A stretch of DNA of 64,000 nucleotides from Sinonovacula constricta (lineage: Eukaryota; Mollusca; Bivalvia; Cardiida; Solecurtidae). The stretch is from positions 4,854,685 to 4,918,684 of the forward strand of contig CM017568.1 of the NCBI GenBank assembly GCA_007844125.1. Direction: 5' to 3'. Made by a program: the position numbers and the translations under genes. Shown in pieces: positions 46,401-61,400 of the stretch (position 1 is the first letter of the stretch; every line of letters starts with the position of its first letter). The notes under the pieces were generated by a model. It was not told where the DNA came from, searched no databases, and was given only the letters and a program-made list of their open reading frames with translations.

Positions 46401-49400
46401 GCTCCCCAAAGAGGAGGGCCTTTAGTTTCTTTAATATCCATCTGTCAGAGGTTTGCCTGGAGTATGTCTCCAAAACTGTTTGATATATTGATTTAAAATT
46501 TGGAGGTTTGATAGATCTTTATTAGTGCATTGCGCAAATCTTTTTTGTTATATTTAATATTGCTTGATGTATGCATCCACCAAAGTATCTAGAATATTTC
46601 TTACAGTGAATATAATTTTGTTGCTGCAAGGTATTTCAAAAGCAAAACAAAAACACACAATTGATCACTACTTGGCGATCTAGATAGCTTTTTCAATCTA
46701 CTTTTTTCTTGCAGTCATCAGTGCAATAAGTTTTAACCACATCAAAATTTCAGAACAAAATATCAACCCTAATTGTTGTGATTTAATGTTTGTTTTAGCT
46801 ACAACCAGTGTTTTGACTTAGAGGGAGAGTCTGGTATTGTGATACGAGGGATTGGTACTGCTGTAACCCTTCAGAAGCTACGAGATCCTCCCTCCTCCCC
46901 CCAGATAGGAGTGTCTCCACTTAAAGAGTAAGTGACTCATACTGGTTCTGTAGTGAGCACAGTCACACAGGAGATTGCAGCTTGCATGGCACTCACAGAA
47001 TTCAAGTCAATATCAGCTACATGTTTGGGCTTTATTAACCTATTTGTAATTATTTAATGCCAGTCATATTTTGGGGCTTTATGAAGAATCGATGGAAGTT
47101 CAATGTCAATCAGTTGGAAGATAACTCCCAGATGAATGATCTTATTCTGAATGGGATTCAAACCCATGCAGTGAGTGGCTGAGGAGTTACAAGTTGGCAA
47201 CTCCAACCGCTTGACTAGGGGCTGACTTTCATTACTAAATGCATAGCAGGGTAAGCAAGATTTTTCTTTATCTTAATGTTTAAACATGTTTTGTTGTAAG
47301 GTATGTATTTTAACACTGAATTCAATGCAAATATAATAAATGTTTTTGCTGACATAAAGTAAAGAAATAATTGGTAATTTAATGTCAGTCATGTGGTTTG
47401 GTTTTATTTAATGGTATTTAAAGGGTAGTCCTTTAAGTTTGTCTTAATTAGGAATAATCAGCAATTAAATGTTAGTCAGATGTTTTGATTTTTTAAATGT
47501 ATCAGTTATAGCTTGCTATCCTTGCCAACAAATTATTAAATTAATGTGGAGCAACTTTTTCATTGGTTATTACAAGATGCATTGAATGCCGTATCATAAA
47601 ATGATTTTTGCTCCTAATTTGCTTAGGCTTGAACAGTGTATCAAGATATATTGTTATTGTTCATATTTGAATTTTTATTTGGCCAAATAAAAATGACTGA
47701 GAGTCACAAGACTACAAGGTACCAATATTTTGTGTGAAAGTAGCGATCTGTTTGCTTTATGCTCCAGAAGGGCAGCTTATGGAGTTACAAAGTTTGTCTG
47801 TTCATCTAGTTCCCATGTTGCAGGCATATTCCCATTTTATATCATATATTATGTTCTACAGTACTTCGATCAATCAAACTTCACCATCTAACAGACATGT
47901 ACTTGGAAAGTGGTCTGGCGTAATCTTTTACAATTGCAGCCATTAGGGTCAATGTCATATCAAAGGTCAAGGTCCTTGTAAAGGTCATTTCATAATCAGG
48001 ATCATATGTTAATAACTATTGACACTTCTGGTAAATAACTTGTAAACTATTTCAAATTCCAATTCAAACATATATTTTGTTGCTTTCACTGTGATAACCT
48101 TGAATAAGTATATGACCAGATCAACATGTCTCATCTCATTTCCCTTACTCTAAGTTAACCAGTAGAGGAAATACAATTAAAACCTCAACGGAAGTAAAAT
48201 AAAATAAACAAATACCAATTTTAATAGTCTGTGGGTAAACCTTAGGGATCAAACCCTCTACTTTATAATTACATCCAACTGTTCTCTCTACTCCATGTGT
48301 TAATGTAGCTTTAAGCAAGACAAACAACAAGCTACAGTCTGTTGTATGGAAGAAATTTTAGACCATGCACATATACATGATAATAAAACAAGGTGTTGCT
48401 GTATAAGGAAGAAGTAAAACAGCACAGCATTTGCAAGCTCCTGTTTGACAGGTCCATTACTGAGTTGTAACATTTATCCAAATTAAAATGCAAAAACCCT
48501 GTCCTTGCTAGTACATGACTTAACAGTGCTCCTGATCAAAAATGATATTTCAAAGTCATTATTTTTTTTGTTTCCTTTTATTTTAATAATAATGAATAAG
48601 GTATTATTTTTAAAAACAAAAATACATATGTATTTTCAAGACCCATTGATATATGAAAATTTTAAATATAGTTTAAATATGACTATTATTTATCATGATA
48701 TAAGCAGCTACAGGTCTTTTGCATAAACTTTGTTTCTTTTATTTTTGTCCAGAAACACCTGCTTGATTTATATATTTAAGTAACAGATATGGAAATGATT
48801 CTCATGTTGTTGTGAATATTTGTACTTATATATTTATATACATTAATCTGTTTTATCCATTTGCTACACTGTTCTATGTCAGCACACAGCATGGTTTTAT
48901 CCCATATGAATGTTTTTTTTACCATTTTGTCATGATAATAATTCTGCAGGATTAAGGTAAATTTCTCAAGCTGGGTTGATGGGACAGCAGCTATACAGAC
49001 CATACAACCGGACATTAGCCAATTTTGATAAATAAATTACATGTAACCTGTAAATTCATCTGAAAAGAAAGGCACCATTCATCAGTCGGAAACAGTCTGC
49101 TATACCACTGAGAGACATGTTCCCCATTGTGAAGGAAGTGTCTTAAAGGATGGGACTTGGTTACTTCTTGAATAGAAGAGCTCTCCATGCACAGATCAGT
49201 TGCTGAGCTACAACTTCTTACTTGGATGGAAAATATCCCATTTCTCAGAATGTTGGAGACTACGATGATATGTTCATTTGGAGAGAAAGGAAGACACTAA
49301 TAGTGGGAAGAAGACCTGAAGGCAGTGGGAGGTGAATGGTCATTGTGGCCACATGGGACCAAACAAGACATGGTAAAACACATTAAGACAGAATCTTTAT

Positions 49401-52400
49401 GTGAGTGAAACTCTTGCTCTCAACAGAGCTGGATGGAGGACTGCAAAAAGGCAATGTTCAACCCAAGGCCTGTAAAAAAACATGTTAAATGGCTGCAGAT
49501 AATGACGATGTAACTACTACACATACCCACAACAACATATATGCCAATACTACAGTTCCTACTGTAATAACTACTCTGTATTATCACACCTCTATTCACT
49601 CTTCATCCATTTTTAGTTCTTCTGAGCTTACAATCAGGATGAGCTATTGTTATCACCTGTGTCCAGGGACCAGCCTCATATACATTCTGCTTTAAATGAT
49701 ATATTCTCTGAAACTATTGGCCCTAATTCAACCAAGCTTCCTCAGAAGCTTCATCAAGCAGGGGAAATGAGTTCCTCAAAGAATTTTGATCCATTGAAAA
49801 CATGGCTGGCACAGTCATGGCCATTTTACCTGTTTGACTATAAAGAAACATTGGAAATCTTCTTGACAGAAACTATAAGACCTTAAGCCTTAATAGTAGG
49901 TATACATGTAACTTGGATGGCCTTGTATCAAGTTTGTTAAACAAATTTGGATCTGTCAAAAACATGGTCACCAGAGGCATGGCAGTTTTCCATATATGTT
50001 TTTATTGGAAAACATGGACAAACTGAGGAGAAACTAGGAGAGTTAAGAGCTTAAATATATTTGGCAAACATGTTCCTTGGGTGGCCCTCTATCATGTCTG
50101 GTAAAATAATTTTGATTCATTAAAAAAGGAAACATGGCTGGCAGGGGGTGGCCATTTTACATATATGCCAATGTAGTAAAAAATTTAAACTGATTGTCCA
50201 AATGTTGCTTGTGTACATGTATTAAAATTTTTCTGGTCTGTTTCAACCTTGCTGATATTCCTTGCTAATTGTTGTAAATGTGTGGAACTCAGGTGAGCAA
50301 TATACGGCCATCATGGGCCTCTTGTAACTAAACCTTCAGCCCAATAACAACCCACCAACATCAACATTGCAACTATAAATATGCATGTAGCATCACCACA
50401 AACTTACATTTGCAACATACCATTACAACAAATATTAACCCCTCACCCCAATAAAAATCATTACCTTGGTTGAGATCACTGGCTGCTATCCCTAAGCACT
50501 ACAGCATTTCCACATGTGGACAAAATGGTTTTGTGGAGGGATGTACAGTTCATCCTATACAGGTGAGTGAAGCACAGAATGTTGTGTGTGCATGGCTCCA
50601 CATATTGTTTATTTAGGCTTGGCACTGTTTGGCTGCACTAATCCCTCACATGGAATGAAAATGTAGCATGTGGTAGATTGTAGGCATTTGTCACAATATA
50701 CTGTGTAACATTTTATAATTGTCAAATTACATTTTAATAGAATAGACTGGCTCCTTTTAGTTAAAACCTCTGAAAAATCATTTCAGTATTTACTGCTATT
50801 ATAGATATGTGCAATTGTAGGGAGAATTCACAACAGATCATAAAGATTGTATTTTTTAGTGTGGCTTTAAATATAAGATTTCCAGCTTTTGAATGCAATT
50901 TGATTTTGTTTTTCTTGTACAAGACATGCAGATATATAATGACTATTGACTTAACAAACCACAGACACAGTCTTTCAGCACTAGAAAAGTTCAGCTTTAA
51001 TGGGAGACTCATAAATTTTAATATTTTTATAATATTTAAAATGATTCTGCAATGTTTCTTTATACTTATTTGTAAGTTCTCGTCTCCACTTGAAATCAGC
51101 TACTAAATTCTCAATTCTCCTATATCTATAAGCATTCTTTTTCAACCAACTTTTTATTGGCTACAAGAGTGGTATGTTGTTTCATTTCTATAACCATGTC
51201 AAAATATAGTCACTTCAGTCTTTTATACAAACTTGCTAATTGTCTCTAACAAACTATACACGTTAATTGATTATTAATCTCCACCCTGCCTGTTCTATTA
51301 ATATGTACTTTTACCCTGTAACCTAGTAGAATTCAAATACTATATTCATTAATCCTGACCGTATTCTCAAAACTGTCTCGACAAAGTCAGCATTGGGGGT
51401 GGGTGGGGTATTCTGGAAATGGGCTGTCTGTCTGTCAGCCCATCTATGGACACAATTTTGTTTGGGCTTCTTCTCCTACAGTTGTGTGTCAATTTTTATG
51501 GAACTTTACAATTGTCTTTATAAAATGGGAACATTTGTACCTTCTATTTTCTTTGCAATCTGATGGAAATTGTCCCTTTTATGATATTTCAGATATTGAT
51601 AAGAGAGATTTACAGTGGGCAGGGTGTGGTGTATTCATTAGCCCTTGGTTTACATTTTTGTTCTTGTTGTTTTTTTGGCAGAAAGCATAGTAAAAGCATC
51701 CTCCATCCATTATCTAGGGCTGTTGCTTTCTATGCAGTGTAGTTGTGTACATATGTAAAGTATTTGTATTAATTAATTTTCTTTGCTTTAATGGCACAAG
51801 CATAAACAGAATATGGGTAAGACAAACCTAACAATGTTGTCATGTAAAATAATATCCCAGTCTTTTTTAACTAACTCTTGTCTCTCCAGTTTCTGAATTA
51901 TCCTTCATTATAGTTGTTACTTGTCCAGGGCACTACTTGGCTACATTAAGGGAAATTTGTCTTAAACTTGGAAAATAGGTAGCTTATGATGACGGATGAA
52001 ACATTGCTATTGCATTTTTATGCCCGAGTCATAAGAACAGGCACACAGACTTGTCCCTGTACATCTATCTATCTGTCTGTTGTTTTTTTTATTACTGATC
52101 AATGACTTTTGAAGGACTAAAAGAATTTACTTTATAATTGGTCCATTTTGGTTACTACCTGTTTAATATCAGTAGTGGTGTTGCCTAATCTTGTTGTATT
52201 CTAATGTCAATTGTTTGTTTCTGATCAATAATTGTTAATGGATCCAGCAGATTTTAATTAAATTTAATGTTTAAGAATATGATATCAAATTTGTATTTTT
52301 ATTGTGTGTGGGAATCCAATTGTAAACACCACATTCATAGGTTACTAATTTTCTCTTTATATAGATCTTAATTTGTTTATTAGAAAGTTGGTAGAAGTTG

Positions 52401-55400
52401 CACTGTCTGCACTTTCCATTTTTAAGTCTTAACCAAAACTTTCATATTATTAATAGTAATTCATTCAGATTTCATAACCTTTTGGATGTGCACTTGATGA
52501 TTGTAAAACATACCATTTTCAAGTACAACCATCAATGTAAAGGTCATGTTAAAGGTCAAGGTCATATTTAAGGTCTTTGCATCTTCGGAGACATATGTTA
52601 ATTCCAGTGACATTTCTTGGTCATTTTGTTTCTTTTAATGCTAAAAAACGTACAATATCAGCAGTTCTGATGTAATGGATCGAAATCTACCAAAATTCAT
52701 CTATTCATGTATGACAGAATATTAATATTTTTCATACCCTCAGATGTGAAATAAATTGGGACTATATTTGAGTTACATCTGTCTGTAGATTCGATCTGTT
52801 CACACTATTTTTTAGCTACTGTTCCTTGGATTTTAATTAAACTTTAAAGGACTGGTAAGTACAAAGCCTAGTTGCGTATAACGTGTCATGACCTGACCAA
52901 TATGATTTTATCAGAGTTATGGCTCTTGGCTATACTATTATTATATAATATATTGCATTTAATGTGGCAGATTTTGCCATATTCATCATCAATTATGAAA
53001 AGTCTTAATAAAAGTCTTCTTTGTCATAGTTCATAGAATGTTTTCTTCATTTTTGTGTGAATTTTTCGCATCATTTTTTGAAAGGGGTTATAAATATGTA
53101 CAGGAAGCAGTGTTTTTATACTGACAGGAATATCTCATTGTTACCCTCCCATCTTTATTAACATTTAGAAGTTGTATATTTATTTCTAAAGTTAACAATA
53201 GAAGACCCATAATGAATATCTCTTTGCAAGATTTTATTTGTTTAACTTATGAAAAATATTTAATTTTGGATAGAAACTGAGTGAATTCTGAATAAATAGA
53301 TGTTGGTAACTTTGATTTATTACAGTTCAGTTTTTGGAACAGCTGTATTTTGTGGTTAGATGATTTCTAGATTTTTAGTACTGTGTTCCTGAATTGGCAA
53401 TAATATAACATTGAAAACTACTTATTATAGACACTGAGCACTACTCATTTGTAATGTCTATTGCTATACATTTATTAACTAATGGGTATGGCTTGGAGTT
53501 GTGTGGTATAATATAATATGTGGTTTCTGTACAGGATTATGTATTTGATCCCTAGTTTGTATTTCATGAATATGGTGTTTCAGTTTATTTTTTCTTTTAA
53601 CTAACATTCACATGAATAGACAAGAAAGAAATAAAATGGCAAAATTGCCACACCTATCACTAATGATGATAGTTAATATGATGCACTTTAATTGTATATG
53701 TGCATTTAGATATGTTTTGTATGATCAATTAACAGCAAAGGTTATAAGTACAATAACATGTGTATGTTCAGACATTCAGATTTTCTATTAATATATTTCT
53801 ATAAAGGCTATAGTCAAATAATTGTGCAGTCTAGATCTTGTAAGTTTAACTTATTTATACATATTTGCATTTTCCATTAATTAATATTTTTTAAACCATT
53901 TTGATTTACCCTTTCCATTTAAGTGTTCTTTATCTAATTATAAATTATACATATGTTATATATATTAGTAAATTATTATAAATCATAAATATATATATAT
54001 ATAAAAATATATATTCATTTATTTTTAATTTTTAATAATAATTTACTAATTTTTTATCAGATATCTTGGGTGTACAGTCTGCTAATTTTGAAGTATTTCA
54101 TAAGAAAAGAGTACAGTATAACTGAATCAACCCTTTATGCTGTAACCAGTGTGCTGAGTTACTGATGTTTAACTGAGTCAATGGTCCCTCACCACATGAG
54201 TTCACAGCCTGATCAGGGTGAAGCATTTATGTGGGATGGTTTTCCTGCTGACCTGTAGTACATCAGTGGTTTTACCCAGACATTTGAAAGTGCATTTTGT
54301 CAATTTCTCATTAAATTCCAGATATTCTACAGTCTTTTATTTTTAGCAAGACTTTTCAAGAAAATGAAGCTATTGTCAGGACTCTCTCGCCTCTTGCCAG
54401 CATCAGGCTTGATTACCTTTTTGTTGAGATCTAGCGCTGAGCAAAGCTGAGTGATCTTTCTACTGACAGCTTGGTTTTATTTGTTTTGGCTTTTCTTGAA
54501 GGGTACATTATATTAACACGTACAAACGTTTTTGTCTACGTGAAAGCATTTTTATGTACAAGTTTTTCACAAAATTAAGTAGCAGAATGTACATCAAAGC
54601 ATATCTTACCATGTATATATTGTAACTGTTAACCTAGTCTCCATTTTGTGTGGTCTGTGTACTAACTAGGTCATAGTTTTGAATGTTTGTATTCTGTAGT
54701 CGTATTCAAAAAGCTTCTTAGAAATGAAAATTAAGAGGAAAATAAAGAGAAAACTGTTAAGATCTAATATTATTAAGTTACCCCATTACTGAAAAAAATA
54801 TTTCTAAAAAAAGGTTTACCTAAGTTTCTCAACTAGTTTCTTCAGTACAAAAATAAATACTTACAAATTTCATATATCACAGTAATATTTCAAAATAATG
54901 CCTAGCCTGACTTAAAGAGACTTAAGGAAATATGTTATTTATGAAAAATTATTTGCTTAAGTAAGCACAGTTTCATTTTGAAGGAAAAGTACTTATTTTA
55001 TTGAAGTAGCTGTATGAATACGACCCCATTTCTGTTCGGTTTGTGTGAAGCCAGTGTACTAACTCACCCCTGTTTTGAGCATGTGTTCTGTTCTGGTATT
55101 TTTCAGTTTCCAGAGACACCACAACTTGGCTGGCCAGCTACCTGCATCCAGCATCGTGATCAGCACCAACTCTACCCCCAACACACCTGTTAGACGTTCT
55201 GCCCACCTGACTCATTGGCCACACCCTCTTGCCTGCTCAAACTCTGCCCCTCACACTGCCCCTATCACTTTGACACACTCACATTCCTCCTCCCCACATC
55301 AACCTTCATCCTCGCAGTCGCATTTTGCATTTGATTTCACTTGCAGCTCTCCTGTCCCTGAGGAAACTATAGCACCTGCCTCCCCTCCTGGACAAAATAC

Positions 55401-58400
55401 TCGCAACTCTACGTCCCCTGTTAAGGTTACTTCACAACAGTCGACCAGTCGGCGAGAGTCAGATTCAGATGTCAGCACTCCACCCAGGGGTAGGTTGGCT
55501 GAGAATGGCTTTTATTTATAATATATAACAACAGTTAAAGACTCCATTTACGACCACATAATTAAACCTAACATGGTCATGGTCAGTGATAAGGTTCACA
55601 CTGACATCTATCCTTTTAGGTGTGAAAAGCATGATCACCATTATCTTGACAGCAAACACCATCAGTCAGGTTTTAATGAGTGTTGATTGCTCTTTAAACT
55701 ATTAAGAGTAATATTAGTGAATACAGGTAATAAACTTGCTTTTTGTACACATTGATTGTGTACACTTTGGCATAGTGGCAAGTAAATTAGTCATTAAAAC
55801 CAGCAATCCCTGAGAAAGACTATAAATGTATAGGTAGACTTAATATGGAAGAAGTCTACTGCCGAATAAGGCCATTATGAAGACCATTCTAGAAATTTTA
55901 TAATCTTGGCTTTTATTCTAATTTTTTTCTGTGTTATATTTTTGATTGATTTATTATTTATGTGTATTGAAATAATATATATTGAAGTGCTGTAATAGAC
56001 AAAGTAAAATATGGTATCCGATACTTTCCTTACATATAACATAGCTGTATTACTATGTATTTGTGCTTGATTGGAATTATTTCTGGCCTTAAACATAGAT
56101 GTGTCTTCAGCTTAGATAATTTTTATTGCTTAATAAATGGTTATGGTCTGTAAGAAATTAAACATTTGATTTGAATTAAATTTTTTCTTTTCCAAACTTT
56201 ATTTAACACATGATTAACACACATTAGTTATTTATGTATAGATATCAAAGCAGATGTTGAAACAGTATTTTGTGACAGATCCATCTGTATGCAGTGGTGT
56301 TTTCCATTGAAATGATCCTTGTTATGTTGTTCGTCCTGTGTAGGAAACAGTCTTGGAGAAAGCAGTGGCAGTGGTAGTGTAGTCGGGAGTGGCAACAAGA
56401 GCTTTCACAAACTCTGCTCGCAACAAGTTAACATAGAACTCATGGTAAGCCAATGATCTATTAAGTCATATTAACTGTTTGTTGTCAATATGGTGACTTC
56501 CATCTATATATGAAGGAAATACACTTGGTTGAACTATTGACTCCCATTGGGTCAGCTGGAAGACTATCACACTGGGACTCAGAATATACCCCGCAACATT
56601 TTTCTTAAGGATCGGAGCTTGCCGGGTATCATCCAGAGTGGGGAGTCTATTAACAAAATTGTATATAGGTTGTGTGGCCAGTCTCTTAAAATATAGATCA
56701 GTATTTTGCTATGAACTCTACTTCTGTTATTTTTACCATTGTCATACAAGTGGTGATTTTACCTGTTAAACCATGGGTTTTATCTTTTCCCAGCATAACA
56801 ATACAGGTTCTAAATAAATGAGTTAGGTCATATAAATAATATCATGAAATCTGTATTCTGTAAGCAAACTCAAAGACAAGCATGCCAGTATACAAGTAGG
56901 CGTGGCTAGTTAGTTAGTTAATAGATAGTTCCTCAACTGTCAGTCAAGTCTGTTCACATAGATTTGTTTATCTAATCTGTGTAAGTGAAAAGCACAAGGT
57001 GACCAGTTGACCTACAGTTGACCTACAGTTGACCTTCCTCACACAGCAGGTGCTGTTTGTGATACTGTTATTGATTACTTGACTAGATATGAATAGAAAC
57101 TGTCAAACTATCCATAGAGGGAAGAATTACATACAAATTGCAAAATGGTAAATTTGTTCACAGGCTTAATTCTTTCCAGATAAATTAACTCAATGCAAAT
57201 ATTGCTACCAGTTAATCATCATTTTGTAAAATAAATAACATTTTAAAGCATGTCTTTAACAATATCACTTGAAAAACAACTTATCCATATCAGCTACTCT
57301 GCCAATTATATGTACAGTGCTTGAAGTCATGTGGCCTATGTATTCAGGAAAATAGTTTGTTAAAACACACTCAGTATGTTTTTTATGTCATATAATGACA
57401 TTGTTACTGATTTGAAACCCTTGCCCTTCCCCAGTCCAATATGAAGGGTTTATAATATTTGCAAAATTTTCTGAAATACCATGGATGTTTTTTCAGGAGT
57501 TTCCCTTGTTCACCATGTCTTCATTTCCACCTGGCTTTATTGTTCATCTTGGTGGCGTAGTAGCAGCTAGGTCAGTGAAACTGCTGGACAAGATACACAA
57601 TCCAGGTAGGCTTATGGGAACAATTTTTTTTCTAAGCAAGAAAAAGAAATGCATGTTGCTAAAGGTTGTAACTAAAAAGGGAAGGAAACATATTTTTAAT
57701 TTTCAGCTTAACTACAGTTATCATTTTCTTTTAATTGTTAAAGCAACATTCTATGTAAGCCTTCTTTTGATTAGTGCCAACAGTTAGTTTAATTGTACCT
57801 TATGAGAAACCTTGCTATAAGTTAAATCAATATGGATAAAAAAATTAAATATGGATAAGAACAAATTGGTAGACCGGAAAGAGTGGATAAGGCTACTTGT
57901 TTCAAGGCTTGTTACATTTTATAAATAGAAGTATATAAAAAAAATTCTTATTAGGCAATATGGTTTATATTATCAAAAGTTTTTCATGAAACCAGATAAC
58001 TGATTGTTTTTTTTTTATTGAGAAAACATCTCTGTTAAAAGCTAAGGAAACATTAGTGGTGTTTATTTTCTTACTTGATTTCTTATGTCCCCTGTACAGA
58101 GGAGCCTGAGACGAGAGATGCATGGTGGAATGAGATACGAACTGAGATCCGATCTCACACACGTGCCATGGGTTGTCATGCTGTCGTGGGATACACAGAG
58201 TCAACCTCCATCTGGTATGTAGTTTTAGTGCATTTATCGTTCCTATCATGGGTTGCAGCCAACAAGGCAAACATGTAGAGCACCTTCCAAAACTCCAAGG
58301 AGTTGCCAGTTAAAAATGTGTACAGAGGGGCCAATTTTATTATTGACTGCAGTGATTGTTCTTAAACTGTGGAATGATATTTGGTAAGATAGTGTGAATC

Positions 58401-61400
58401 TTTTAAGATCAAACTTTATATTAACAGTGACAGTAAAGTGTGAACTATATAAAGTGTTAAAACAAATGACACAATATTTGCAATCACATAGTTTACTCAA
58501 AATGTCCTGGCTCTTGTTTTATTTAATGCCCCAAGAGTTCTACTGTTGTATAGCATGCACTGTCTGTCTGAAAACAAGGTCTTAGGCAAATAATGCCCTC
58601 TTATAACTTAACAGAATTTCTTTATATTTGCATGTAAGATTTATATTGATTTGTTGTTGTGCACAAAGCTGAGATATCTAACACTGCATTGTTTATTCCA
58701 GAGTTATCGGCCTTTAATATTTTTCATAGTCTTTTCTTATGCGGTCAACTTCTCCTTTATTATTCATCTAAGTTCATTCATGCTTGCATGATTTATATTG
58801 ATGATAAATTGTGTATAAAAGTGAAATAAATCCAATTGCATGGTTTGGTCTAGAGATAATGTCTGTGATTTTTGTCTTAGCAATTTCTTGTGCAGATAGC
58901 ACATAATGCCCCACTCACCGCCACCCCGACCCTCTCATTCTGGAATGATTGACCTATTTTTACCTTTTTTTTTTTAGTAAATTCTTGTGTGGACAACTTC
59001 TCCATCATGAATTAGAATTTTATCATAATTATATGAGGGCTTTATATCAGTAAGTAGTTGTAGTAGTTGTGCATAAAGGTGAGATAACTCTGATTGCTTT
59101 GTTCACTCATGAGAATATCCCTTTGTTATTTTTCTTAGTTGATTTTTTTTTTTTTTTGCAGGTAACACCTGCTTTTTCTCAGTAGAATTTCATCATACAT
59201 GAATTATTTTAATTTCCACCTATGGCTTGATCTTAAATGTGTGGACTGTATTGCTTTGCTTTTGTATTTTGTGGTGTTTTAAGCATGCGTGTCTTACGTT
59301 TTTAGAAAAGATATATTGTCCTTGTATAAGAAATTATAATGATAAGCTTTTAAACCCTCAGTTACCCATTGCATTGGTTAGAGTAGCTGTCACTTTTTTT
59401 TAACCCTCAGGCGTTTTAGCACTGGTGTTTTCATACATTTCTCTGGGGGTTTCCTTAACAAATTATAGCTGGACATGACCAGGTGGGCCGAAATTGTCTG
59501 GTGTATCTCAAAAACCAAAAGAGATATTAATTATGGAAAATATTAATCATTTTCTTCTTTGTTCCAGTGATGAGATTATTATTATATCTGCTATGGGAAC
59601 AGCTGCACGAGTAAACCTTAATCTGGAGGATGGAAAATACAGTCGTCATGGCAACCTTCAGCTGTTCACAGCTATTGAGCGCCATCTGCAGATTGAAAGG
59701 GACAAGGATCAGGGAAAAAAACTCTATGTTGATGTAAATCTAGCAAATCAGGCATCACAGAGAGTGGTGTCCAGATATGAGAGGTGATTTTTTCTGTGCT
59801 TAAATTAGTTCGAAATATGTCTACAGTCAAAGCTCTATTAGTAGACCAGCCATGGGACAGGTCTGAAATAAGATATGTGAAAGATAGATAGTCTCTTAAT
59901 GCAACAAAATGTTATGTCTTTGTGGGAGACAAATTGGCAAATTGTGTTTATTATTTTAAGATTTACTTTTATTAAAATGATGCCATGATGATATTTGTTG
60001 ATCATTTTGTGTAAGTGGTCGTCTTTTGGGGTCTCATTAAGGCCTTTGTGGCATGTTGTGATGTGGTTGCTGAGTGAAGATAACAGATGGTTATTTATTA
60101 GGTGGCCCTTAAAGATATGCAGGTGGCTGGAGTGGTGGTGGTTGTATACACCTGGTGGTCGCTGGTTAGGGGCAGTCAATTAGTCAGATTTAACTGTATG
60201 TTGAAGACAGCAATTCTTTCAGTATTAAAGGCAGAGTTATCCTTTTTCAAGATACTGTTGTTGTTTTTAAATACTTAATAGAGCCTTTGTTGATGAAGAT
60301 ATTTATCAACCAATTTCACATTACAAAAAGGAATTATTTAATATTCTTTATAACTAAACACATTGGAACACTATCCAAAAGACAGTGATAAAAGTAAAGT
60401 TTTTACAATTAAGGGGGTGGGTTGTGGGGGCGCCCGTGGCTGAGAGGTTATAGTAGCTGACTTGATAGTCCTCAGCCCCCCACCGTGTGGCTTCGAGTCC
60501 TTGTCAGGGTGAGAACTTCCATGTGGGGAGGTTTTACAGCTAACTGCGATGTGTCGGTGGTTCTACCTAGACATAAGTCTGGGGTCTTCCTCCACCAATA
60601 GTTAGCTGATCATCACCCATATGATCATAAGTGTGTTAGTGCAATGTAAGAAAAAACAAAAACAAACAAATTTATGGTGGAGAAAAAGCCTTGCATAGTA
60701 TGTGTTATGTTTCAGTTCAGAGGAAGGCAGCCCCCATTACAACTGCTCCTTGTGCCACATTCCATACAAGGCTAAGTCAGCCCCATTCCCAATTCATCTG
60801 TCCCACTGTGCCGTCTGCAGGTATGTAACAGAGGAGTGTATTATATTTATGTCAGCTTCCACATTCCATACCAGGCCAAGTCTGCTCCATTCCCCAATCA
60901 TATGTCCCGCAATAATGTAAGAGGGAATGCAAGAGGATTGATAAGAACATATATGTTTTCTATAGCTCTCATAAAAGTGGCTCAATTGTAGAAAAGCAAA
61001 CTTTAAATTTAATCGAGAAAAATATGACATTTAGGTAATGTTTTAACAGTTTAAATGCATTGTTCCATTAAATAACTTATAGTGATGTGAAGTGGGACAT
61101 GCTATAAGTAATAAAAATACAAACATTCTTTAGATATTGACTTACCATGTACTCACATATAATAAGTTTCACTGTTTTGATATTTCCCAGGAAGCGATAT
61201 GTTCCAGATGTATTGTTCACTACCATAAACCCCCCTCCAGAAATACAGACATTTGGAAAGGGGGCCTTTATACAGGCAAGGTAAGAAACAAGACTTTGTT
61301 GTTCATAAATTATGGACATACTTCAGTTTGAGAAATGCTTGCTCATGATGGCCAGCTTACATTGTTAACTTCTTTACATCTAGCCATACTGGACCTGGTT

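Noticed and set aside
49489..49886. Two open frames in C2CD5 intron 7
   Set aside because: Low-complexity translation overlapping a repeat element; C2CD5 phase closes without them.
50807..51106. 99-codon plus-strand frame in C2CD5 intron 7
   Set aside because: AT-rich translation, overlapping frame on the other strand, no homology recognised.
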